Positions 7,401-13,800 of a stretch of DNA of 64,000 nt are shown here, piece after piece. The position numbers and the translations under genes were made by a program. Source of the DNA: Tildeniella torsiva UHER 1998/13D. Its GTDB lineage: Bacteria > Cyanobacteriota > Cyanobacteriia > Phormidesmidales > Phormidesmidaceae. The stretch is taken from positions 1 to 64,000 of the forward strand of contig JAHHIH010000023.1 of the NCBI GenBank assembly GCA_019358835.1, written 5' to 3'. The notes below the pieces were generated by a model. The model ran no database searches. It was not told where the DNA came from and worked only from the letters and a program-made list of their open reading frames with translations. Each line of letters starts with the position of its first letter. The first letter of the stretch is position 1.

Positions 7401-7759
7401 GGGGGAAGCAGTTGACGGAAAAGTCGTTGTCAACGGACACCACGGTTGACGGCACTTTGTCAACAGGTGAAATCCATACGCAGCAAGCGTTTGAACCCTC
7501 TCAAGAGGGTCAGTTGACAGTGTTGTCAGAGAAATGTGCCCCAACCCTCACGCAAAAACCACCCCTCTATGATTCAGGCGGTTGCCATAGATTAACGCCG
7601 GGTACCCGCTGCAAAGTTTTGGTGGGCCAGTTCACCGGCTCCCTGGTGGAGGTGGTCGAAGACCGGGGCGACGAAGTAGAAGTTCACCGCAGCGGCTGGC
7701 AGATCAGCCGCGAATACACCCGCGACGAATTGGAGGTGCTGAGCCATGCCAATGGATAG
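4424..7759 (+). CDS. Primase-helicase type replication protein of the element
   Basis: The 1111-residue product starts with a cysteine cluster (HCPLCDRDHYC, residues 16-26) like a primase zinc finger. A TOPRIM-like part follows (GGVVFAVGGEQAVEAYRALG about 243-262, and HPDFDLAGD about 301-309). A P-loop, GDAGSGKTT (about 613-621), begins a DUF927/phage-type helicase-like ATPase domain with HCLDDPAR as probable Walker B. Residues 951-1032 are a disordered, S/T/Q-rich linker whose DNA carries eleven iteron-like hexamers. The last 60 residues (TPGTRCKVLVGQFTGSLVEV...) resemble a KOW-type fold. The gene heads an operon in which the next gene starts inside its 3' end. It would unwind and prime element DNA. 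The family assignment is by motif. Confidence 0.75.
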   Translation: MPTTQSSSREASRTVHCPLCDRDHYCFLVGDPIEKVICQWTDPNHPPEGWNYAGESKDRRPMFVTAKKRHKSRRFPDLVTLPQHELVEPSPEWQTVELPATLNVGDIVRNSADGQCYQVKARKGRKAGGEQRLFLTLTPPGQNSPVVEALESECTLATTDGEATFNEIRYLYPAPISKTDFGWMVVRRQWSDRRRWLEDCRKSKEVRPYHWQSSGETGEWVKGRGERQWPLYREDEAKETILKGGVVFAVGGEQAVEAYRALGQVATTCAGGEAHWETIAARLEDCFATARRNGLKPVLAIHPDFDLAGDNHFGQQLLKECGDREITAIAMNPQDIWGQIPHGGDIKDIVDGSGLSSEAVIKALEHAIDEAIDRQGKEEKLLMQRSRWGAPDTHQGELGYWKSDENKGFQVFSPLTNFDFQIEKEVASPDGGGFVMQLKRAGEHQQFRVFLPSMDFTSVQTFENTLKKALGGALICRLSTNAMKALLRVRLHEYAHNRGGKVYKLCQRVGQQPDGYWVFPRLQLTPKGETTDENKSLWIWNTGLTGDESTLPKPAIAPPEPNALRQLVEAMEVFFGPKNIYPALLTLGYGAASIHYQEIIETEGAFPILNPFGDAGSGKTTAGQCALSLVGMHTEAAGGLMREVSVSAAYERLKITGSLIHCLDDPARTPELDEFLKGLYNGKARLVRGQNGAAFNSQRPHSPLMVTSNFACGETNAATMSRMLLLWFDNKSKGKTQTYHQLTKAWDKASGCLPDLIKLGYPKPAIEAIEADLVESLPLAHNRIARSLALVVAYTEAVCELAGVGTRLNIRKYAVETVCAMANDAENSADSLRDFVERLFILRSQAKVGEWNMRFISDRSCHKIKSLALNLPTIWNTLDGAFKLPYNLRIIKHLLQECGSDLESRQKFHIDEDVSRAFQRGTTQDPKWQVKRCVEIPIDVIRNYVDADETLSTESTAPTDNDETPEPSDLGQLTIVSQLDVNKDSNSQLSDGGGKQLTEKSLSTDTTVDGTLSTGEIHTQQAFEPSQEGQLTVLSEKCAPTLTQKPPLYDSGGCHRLTPGTRCKVLVGQFTGSLVEVVEDRGDEVEVHRSGWQISREYTRDELEVLSHANG
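7276..7518. repeat. Iteron-like array of GTCAAC / GTTGAC hexamers inside the rep gene
   Basis: Eleven exact copies lie in 243 bp. GTCAAC starts at 7276, 7285, 7353, 7364, 7383, 7429 and 7459; its complement GTTGAC starts at 7339, 7411, 7445 and 7513. Chance would give about 0.1 copies in either orientation over this length. Several are extended (TTGTCAAC, CAGTTGAC). The encoded segment is a poorly ordered S/T/Q-rich linker of the replication protein, so the repeat is more likely kept as DNA than as protein. A replication origin in the initiator gene, as in phage lambda O, is the likely meaning. Confidence 0.75.
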
Positions 7760-8111
7760 AAGCCGCTACCCCGATAACTGGGAAGAAATAGCCTTTGAAG
7801 TGAAGAGCGAAGCCAATTGGGAATGCCAGGAATGCGGTCGTCCCTGTCGCCAGCCCGGCGAAGATGAGAGCGAGTTTGCCGTAGAGGTTCTGAACCTGGG
7901 CTGGGGCTCCTACTTCGATGCCCCCCAACGATTCACTCTCACAACAGCCCACCTCGACCAAGATCCCCAAAATAACGCCCCCTCCAACCTGCGAGCACTG
8001 TGCTCTGGCTGCCACCTGCGCCACGATGCCCCCTACCGCAAAGCTAACGGCCTGGCCAAACGCGAGCGAGCTGGGCAATTACCGCTGCTGGGAGGTGCGA
8101 TCGATGGGTAG
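7746..8111 (+). CDS. HNH-type nuclease-like protein
   Basis: The 121-residue product carries the HNH pattern: CQECGRPC (about 26-33), a T-A-H-L-D core (67-71) followed by N-N-APSNLRALCSGCHLRHD (about 76-93) with two more cysteines, as in zinc-bound beta-beta-alpha-metal endonucleases. The start at 7746 (or ATG at 7752) lies within the end of the replication gene, giving tight coupling. Small HNH proteins of this kind occur widely in cyanobacterial plasmids and phages; they may nick DNA during replication or mobilisation. Family by motif is firm; the exact job in this element is not known. Confidence 0.75.
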   Translation: MPMDRSRYPDNWEEIAFEVKSEANWECQECGRPCRQPGEDESEFAVEVLNLGWGSYFDAPQRFTLTTAHLDQDPQNNAPSNLRALCSGCHLRHDAPYRKANGLAKRERAGQLPLLGGAIDG

Positions 8112-8523
8112 ACCTTCCGAATGGAGCGGCCCCACTACCGCGATCCGCGTGCCTCTGCACCTGGCCGAGCATTTAAAGGCGATCGCCCGCCAGCTCGATA
8201 ACCCCGAGCCAGCGAATAACGTACAAAACCCCAGCGGCCTCCCCATCTGCAAACCCAAGTCCGACGCCGCCACCATCGCCCAGGGCCTAGCCGAAGGGTG
8301 GATAGTCCCCAAAGCCGCGCCGGTGCCGCCCTACCTGCTCACCAGCACCAGCAGCAAGGGCACTTTTCAGTACACCGTTAACCCGCCGCCCGACATCCCC
8401 TCCGAAGTCTGGGCCGAGGCCGATCGCCTGATTGATGAGGTTTGCGGCCAGATGTCACAGAAAGAACGCTGGCTCATGCTAGGCCGCTTAGTCGAAGAAT
8501 GGGGGAAGAAAGTCGATGTCTAA
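8104..8523 (+). CDS. Ribbon-helix-helix-like protein, 139 residues
   Basis: The product starts MGRPSEWSGPTTAIRVPLHL and continues AEHLKAIARQLDNPE, a T-x-A-I-R-V-P beta strand followed by an amphipathic helix, the usual pattern of the N-terminal RHH-like part of many cyanobacterial plasmid proteins. The remainder has a conserved-looking block (WIVPKAAPVPPYLL, then a TV-PPPDIPSEVW segment and a C-terminal helix). The ATG at 8104 overlaps the stop of the HNH gene (ATGGGTAG), and its own end overlaps the next gene. It may bind DNA, for copy control, partition or regulation; that is inferred. Confidence 0.6.
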   Translation: MGRPSEWSGPTTAIRVPLHLAEHLKAIARQLDNPEPANNVQNPSGLPICKPKSDAATIAQGLAEGWIVPKAAPVPPYLLTSTSSKGTFQYTVNPPPDIPSEVWAEADRLIDEVCGQMSQKERWLMLGRLVEEWGKKVDV

Positions 8524-8716
8524 ACCTAAGAAACCCCGTGTCTGGCTCTCCACCACCGAGGCCGCCGCTGAGCTGGGCTGTGGCCCCAAATATCTCAGAG
8601 AGAACCGCGACAAAATCTTTAAGAAAGGCACCCACTACCGCGTACTCAACCCCGAGGCCTGGCGGCCCACCTACCGCTGGCACATCAAGAAAATCCAGAA
8701 GCTGATGGAGGCATAA
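8516..8716 (+). CDS. Excisionase-like small HTH protein
   Basis: The 66-residue basic product contains VWLSTTEAAAELGCGPKYLR (residues 9-28), a helix-turn-helix of the MerR/excisionase type, followed by a wing-like segment with HYRVLNPEAWRPTYRW. Size, charge and fold fit Xis/AlpA-like recombination directionality factors. It overlaps the previous gene by 8 bp and its stop codon directly touches the next start, all in one operon with replication genes. It probably helps the integrase to excise the element; a role as a plain regulator cannot be excluded. Confidence 0.65.
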   Translation: MSKPKKPRVWLSTTEAAAELGCGPKYLRENRDKIFKKGTHYRVLNPEAWRPTYRWHIKKIQKLMEA

Positions 8717-9133
8717 ATGGTTGCCTATAACTTTCAATCCCAATTTGCTGGGCCTGTAGAGCGTGGCGAAAAGACCCAGACCATACGCCGCAATGGCAAA
8801 CGCCGTCACGCCACGCCTGGTGCTACCCTTCAGCTCTACACCGGGCAAAGGACTAAATCTTGCCGCCTGTTGAGGGAGGCCAAGTGTTTAAACACTTGGG
8901 AGATAGAAATTTATCCGCTTGGCCGGGTGTATCTCGACGGTGAGGCGATCGACGACATAGATATGCTTGAGAAGCTCGCCCAAGATGACGGCTTTCATGA
9001 CATCCCAGCGTTCCTTCTGTTTTTCTGCCCCGCAAACGAACCGTTTAAAGGCGTACTCATAAAGTGGGAGGCTTTGGCCGATCGCCCCGCTCCACCAGCA
9101 GACGATACACACTCTCAATCTGCTGAGAACTGA
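8717..9133 (+). CDS. ASCH-domain-like protein
   Basis: The 138-residue product starts MVAYNFQSQFAGPVERGEKT, then QTIRRNGKRRHATPGATLQL and YTGQRTKSCRLL. The pattern F...V..G.KTQTIR...R....G..L.LYTG.RT is that of ASCH-fold (PUA-like) proteins common in phages and plasmids, which bind RNA or modified nucleotides. The ATG directly follows the TAA of the excisionase-like gene. The last 77 bp overlap the 3' end of the integrase gene on the other strand, so the two operons converge. The biochemical role in this element is unknown. Confidence 0.65.
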   Translation: MVAYNFQSQFAGPVERGEKTQTIRRNGKRRHATPGATLQLYTGQRTKSCRLLREAKCLNTWEIEIYPLGRVYLDGEAIDDIDMLEKLAQDDGFHDIPAFLLFFCPANEPFKGVLIKWEALADRPAPPADDTHSQSAEN

Positions 9134-10145
9134 TCCACCGCTGGTAGGTGCGTGTGTGAACATCAACGCTGTGCCCCATCTGCCGGGCCGATAGCTCCAC
9201 CGGCCACCCAAACAGCAGCGTGCGAATCGCCCAGGCGTGGCGCAGGTCATAGGGAACAAAATCCATACGGGGGCTGAGGTAAGCCGAAACCGAGTGCCCA
9301 ATCTTCTGATTGCTCCGGTCAAGGTCAACCGGTGGGAACACCGGATAGTTCAGCCCCCATTCTTCGGCCCATTCTGGATAGCAGGGCTACACCTCCCTAG
9401 CCCCAGTTTTGGTGGTCTCCCTCACCTTCACCCGAGGGAAGCACGATAGATCGACGTGGAACACCTCATGGTTGCGCAGGCCATAGGTGGCCATCATGCC
9501 GTAGACCCACCGCCACCCTGGGTTTTGTACGTTATTCCTAACCTCTACGATCGCCACATCGGTGGGAAGGTCTCGAGGTGTCACTTTCGTAGGGCTGTAG
9601 TTGCCCCGGTAAGGCCTGGGGTCAAACTCTACGCCCACAAGCTTGGCTAAGGCCCCCGCCGCTACGCAGAACCGAACCCTAGATCGGCTGTTCGGTGTGG
9701 TGCTCTCCACCAGCTGGCGCAGCAAATCCGCTGTTACCACCGCCGCTGGTGGCAGTTTTCGCAGGGGCTTGTAGTAATCGCCCACCCAAGTGTCTTTAGT
9801 GCCACCGGCGGCTAGGTATTGAGCCTCAAATGCGGCGATCGCATCCTCACAGACCCAAGTGGGGACACCTGCCCCCACAACTCCCCACCGCTCCCATTCA
9901 AATTCTCTGGCCGCCAGCTGCGCCCCCAAAAGCCTTGCCTCCTTCTCTGCTCGCCTGAGGCCATCAGGGTTGGCGGGTAGCCCCAGGCTCACCCGCTGCT
10001 GGGATGGATCTGTCTGTGAGCTGCCTGGTTTTGGCGGCAATGTGGCTCGCAGTCGCAACTTATCCCCGTGCTGCTCAACGGTGACCCCCACTTTGCTGGC
10101 CTTGAGTCGGCCATTGACCTGGCGTAATTTACCGGCGATTTCCAC
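9057..10145 (-). pseudogene. int: Tyrosine integrase interrupted by an in-frame amber codon
   Basis: One continuous frame of 363 codons runs from a GTG at 10145 to 9057, but codon 253 is TAG (9389-9387). Upstream are the N-terminal DNA-binding part and catalytic R224 (ATYGLRNHEVF) with the KTGAR strand. Downstream in the same frame are R302 (YDLRHAW, Tyr at the usual His), H325 (QMGHS) and the nucleophile Y334 (TRTYQRW). The codon sits between EV and PCYPEW, where a Tyr codon (TAC/TAT) one base away would fit. So the catalytic half is lost unless the stop is suppressed or is a sequencing error. It lies beside the tRNA-Glu target, as expected for the element's integrase. Confidence 0.85.
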
Positions 10146-10231
10146 GTGCCTAAAATTTGGCCTAAAAAAACAGGGGCGTTTAAGGTTGATTAGGGTTAAT
10201 CAGGGTTGATATACATTTCGCAATGGTATCT
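10146..10231. other. Short integrase-tRNA interval with small direct repeats
   Basis: Between the integrase start and the tRNA terminator the sequence holds GGTTGAT, GGGTTAAT and GGGTTGAT within 25 bp (10188-10212). Short direct repeats here may be arm-type binding sites of the integrase, but this is only a positional suggestion. Confidence 0.3.
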
Positions 10232-10270
10232 AAAAAGCAAGCCCTGTAGGCTTTTGAGCGCTACAGGGCT
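10232..10270 (-). terminator. Terminator downstream of tRNA-Glu
   Basis: On the minus strand a perfect 10-bp stem (10261-10270 with 10240-10249, AGCCCTGTAG and its complement) has an 11-nt loop and is followed after two bases by CTTTTT. It ends the tRNA transcript and lies inside the element side of the junction. Confidence 0.75.
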
Positions 10271-10294
10271 GATGCTATCGTGGTATTAGAACTA

Positions 10295-10367
10295 TACCCC
10301 CAGGGGAATTCGAATCCCCGTCGCCTCCGTGAAAGGGAGGTGTCCTAGGCCTCTAGACGATGGGGGC
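10295..10367 (-). tRNA. tRNA-Glu (anticodon TTC)
   Basis: The 73-nt minus-strand sequence begins GCCCCCATCGTCTAGAGGCC and folds as a cloverleaf. The acceptor stem is GCCCCCA with TGGGGGT (one G-U pair) and the discriminator is A. The anticodon loop is CTTTCAC, giving anticodon TTC, and the T arm is GGGG-ATTCGAAT-CCCC. CCA is not encoded. Its 3' end faces the integrase, so it is the probable attachment site of the element. Confidence 0.95.
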
Positions 10368-10387
10368 CTATTTTTTCAACACTCCCC

Positions 10388-10416
10388 AGTATAGATAACA
10401 GGCATACCCTTGTCAA
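10388..10416 (-). promoter_or_regulatory. Promoter of tRNA-Glu
   Basis: On the minus strand TTGACA (10416-10411) and TATACT (10393-10388) are separated by exactly 17 bp. The -10 box ends about 20 bp before the tRNA 5' end, ideal for a housekeeping sigma factor. Confidence 0.85.
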
Positions 10417-10463
10417 ACCGGTTTGTGTTGTTGTGGCCAGTGGTTGTAACCGGCTGAATATTA

Positions 10464-10667
10464 CTATAACTGTCTGTGACCACTTTTAAGCGCAAGCTCA
10501 ATGTGTTTTTTGGGGCTAATTTGTTTGCGACTGTAAGGGGCGCCGATCGGCGTTGGCCCAGGCTCAACGCAGCCCTTAGCTAGGGTGACGGCCTGCAATT
10601 TCCCCCAAGGTATGCCTTTGCCGTCGTTAATCACCTCTAAGGCCTCAATAGAACCAATGCATCCCAA
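10464..10667 (-). CDS. Possible remnant of a small secreted protein
   Basis: From an ATG at 10667 the frame encodes 67 residues (MGCIGSIEALEVINDGKGIP, later PIGAPYSRKQISPKKH). The same frame is open further upstream to a TGA near 10741. The extra part reads FFIVGLTLFPTPCLSQAG, like the hydrophobic core and cleavage site of a signal peptide, yet has no ATG, GTG or TTG start, and it begins inside a terminator hairpin. This suggests a secreted protein gene that lost its start, or an unusual start codon. No family is recognised; it may be non-coding. Confidence 0.35.
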   Translation of the reverse strand: MGCIGSIEALEVINDGKGIPWGKLQAVTLAKGCVEPGPTPIGAPYSRKQISPKKHIELALKSGHRQL

Positions 10668-10724
10668 ATTGAGCCTTCCTGCTTGGCTGAGGCAAGGTGT
10701 TGGAAACAGCGTTAGGCCGACGAT

Positions 10725-10755
10725 AAAAAAGCAGGCTCAAACTTTGAGCCTGCTT
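10725..10755 (-). terminator. Terminator of the 5'-nucleotidase gene
   Basis: AAGCAGGCTCAA (10729-10740) and its complement (10744-10755) form a perfect 12-bp stem with a 3-nt loop. On the minus strand it runs into six T. It lies 60 bp downstream of the nucleotidase stop. Confidence 0.85.
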
Positions 10756-10814
10756 ACTCGAATGCTAAGCCAGAAAGCAACTAAAGATTAGCTGCCGTGG
10801 GTTGCCGCTGACCT

Positions 10815-13800
10815 TTAGACCGATACGGCAACTTCCACAACAATGTCGTTGAAGTCATTGTCGCCGCCGCCAAACAGGTCTTCAAACCCGATCGCGCCAT
10901 CGGTAACGCGGATGTGCTCAACCCCGTCGGCGTTGGCCGCGCCAAAGGTAAAGTAAACCTCGTTGGCGTTGAAGTTATCTAGATTGCCGTTAGCAATCAG
11001 GAAGGGGGCGTAGAGGCTGCCTCCAGCTACCGTTGACTCAAACACTGATGTCGTTAGGTTGGCTGTGGTCAGGGTCACAGCCTCGGCTCGGTTGGCCAGT
11101 GCAGCTTCGGTATACCCCGATTGGCCCGGTGTTACGTCGGCTAGCCCGTCGCCGTTGAGGTCAACGCCGCCGTTGAGATCGGCAATCCGGTAGAAGCCCA
11201 CGAAGTTGTCGAAGGCGGCCTCCCGGTTGACGGAGAAGGTGGTGGTTACGTCCCCAGTTAAGTCACGCAGGTCAAGTAATAGGTCGGAAACTTGATCGCC
11301 AGGGACAGTAGGTGTCAGGGCTTCTAGGGCGCTGGCATCAAATACCGTGGTGCTGCCGCTGACTTCGTTCGCCACCACCACTAGGGGGCTACCGTTAGGG
11401 CTATTAGCAGCAGAAATGAAGGTGAGTCCTTCGGCGCCCAGATCGCCAGCGGTACCGGTCTCGGCATCGCCTGCAAAATCGCGGTTGTTGACGAAGTCCA
11501 CAAAGAACGCTTCGGTGGGGTTAGTGATGTCGTAGGTCATGACGCCACCAAATCGCTCTAGGCCGATAAAGGCGTAGGTGCGTCCGTTAACTTCGCCAAT
11601 CGTGACACCTTCGGGTTCAGGGCCCTTGGCATCGCTGCGGCTATCGAAAGAGCCATTCTCGCTATTGTCAGAATTAAATTCGGTGGGCAACAGTTCGGCG
11701 AGGGTCTGCTCAAACTCTGCGCCGCTGTCGTAGACCAGGTTGCCCTGGGTATCCCAAATCGAGAAGGAGCGTCCTCCAAAGGCATAGAGTTCTTCGTAAA
11801 GCCCGTCGCCGTTAGCATCACCCAGGGTGGTGGTGACGGTAAGGCGGCCCAGGGCCTCGTCGGCCTGAAGCTCAGCGGCGTTGGGGAAGGCCACCGGATC
11901 GAGGGCCAGGTCGCTCACCCGAGCTTCCTCGTTAAAGAAGACACCCTCTTCAGCAATGACGTTGCCCGCTTCATCTTCTAGGTCACCATCAGGGCGGATG
12001 CGAGCATCGCCCTCATTGGCGGTGACAATGTAGGTTTCGCCGCCCACTTCGTAAAGGGAGATGGCGTCGGGCATGTACATGCCAAACAGGTTGGGGTAGG
12101 TGGTAATGTTGATGGCGTCGTCGCGATCGCTGGCATCGAGGGGCACCACCGAGTAATCCTTAAACCCTAGGGGCAGAATGTCGGTGACGGCACCCGAGGC
12201 GATATCCACGACAGCTAGGGCGTTGCTTTCTTGCAGCGCCACGTAGGCCGTGCTGGAGTCGCCAGTGACCGCAATGTACTCAGGCTCAACATCCTGAGCG
12301 ACGGTGGCGTTGAGGCCAAAGATTCGCACCCCAGACGCGACGAGTTCATCCTGCTGGTCGTTAAAGGCGGTGAAGTCGGCGGTGGTGACGCTGGCCTGGG
12401 TGAGGTTTTCTACGCCCCCAGATAGGTCAATAATGCTGATCGAACCCTCGGGGTCAATGGTGTAGTCGTCATTGGGCTCGCCTTCGTTGGCCACCAGCAC
12501 CTTAGTGCCATCGGGGGTAAAGGTCAGCATGTCGGGCAGAGCACCCACGGTGACAGCATTCAGGAAGTTGCCGTCGATGTCAAAAAACACCACGCTGCCG
12601 GGGTCGGTCTTTTCGGCGTTTTCAATGGCTACGGCTACGATGCCATTGCTAATTGCCACGCTGTTGGCCCCAGCCCCGTAGGCCGAGGGGTCAATGTCAA
12701 ACAGTTTGGTGGGGTTGGCGGGATCGCTAATGTCCAGTACCTCCACGGCCGGAACCTGGGCATTGACTACAAACAGCCGCTGGGAGCCTGGGTCGTAGAC
12801 CACGATTTCAGCAGCGCTGGCGTCAAACACTCCAGTCTCGTAGGTGCCCAAGGGGACCAGCAGCGATGCGGGATCGACGCCGGGTTCTGTGGGTTCGGTA
12901 GGATCCGTTGGATCAACGGGGCCAGCACCGTCAATCACGCCATCGCTGCGGAATGCCAGGTTTTGAATGCGGCTGTCTAACTCGCGGCCTGTCTCAGCGG
13001 CGGCAAAAGGCATTTCTGCGCCAAAGTTGTCGAACAGATATTCCGCTAGAGCGTCCTGCTCGCTGAAGTCAGGGGCAAAAGTGGCATTGCCCGTGGCAGG
13101 TGCCGTCTCATCCACCAGATCGATGCGGTTGGTGGTGTCACCCGTGGGGAAGGGGTAGCCATCCCCACCGTCAGCCAAGAAGCTGAGGGTCACCATGCGA
13201 AAGGTGCGGCTAGGGTCGCCCACAATTTCGCCGTTCTGCACCACCACGTCGATATCGGTGCCATCTTCAGCTTCGATAGCCAGGGACTGCACGCGGTTGC
13301 CAGGCTCAGCAGTGACATCAAAGCTAAAGGAAAAGCCGCCGATTTGAGGAAACTGACCGGGAGACACGCTGTCATCTAGGCTGCTGGCCGAAACGCCGTG
13401 TTCCACTAGCGCCAGCAGTTCCTCAGCGGTGACCGTGATCAGCGAGAGCGCGTTGTTAAACGACAGGGCATTGGCCACATCGTTTTGAGAAATACCGCCT
13501 GCGGGCTTGACTCCAGGAATTTCTTCGTTGGGCAGCAGCTCGGCTTCACCCGTGCCGCCCGCTGGCACCAGTGTTTGGCCGATGTTATTGCGAATGCCGC
13601 CGCCGTTTTTGAGGGAAATGACCGCCGCTGGATCAACCTCCTTAGCGATCGCCAGGTTGGCATCGGCGGTGAGGTTGCCCAGATTGGTCTCCTGGGTGCG
13701 TACCGCGCCCCGGTTGCCGTTGAGAAATACCTCGCTGACGCCAAACACGTTGCTCTCGGTGGCAATAATCACCTCGCGCAGGGCCTCGGTAATGGCTGCG

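Larger units (their letters stand above)
1..10294. mobile_element. Integrated element at tRNA-Glu (right part; left end outside window)
   Basis: A block of accessory genes ends at the 3' side of an intact tRNA-Glu gene. Next to the tRNA lies a tyrosine integrase gene, the usual layout when an element has entered the 3' end of a tRNA. The block has two divergent arms: a minus arm with an FtsK/TraB-like ATPase and small membrane proteins, and a plus arm with a primase-helicase, HNH, excisionase-like and ASCH-like genes. A repressor and a palindromic operator lie between them. No capsid, portal, terminase or lysis gene is visible. I found no second copy of the tRNA 3' end in the window, so the other att site must be to the left. 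Assignment as a conjugative or satellite-type element is inferred. Confidence 0.8.

Noticed and set aside
9341-9389. Frameshift between the two integrase parts
   Set aside because: The distance between the two frames is a multiple of three and the intervening codons read PCYPEWAEEWGLNYP, so only one stop codon separates them.
10585-10791. Plus-strand frame of 68 codons next to the tRNA
   Set aside because: It runs across the terminator hairpin and opposes a more plausible frame; no ribosome site.
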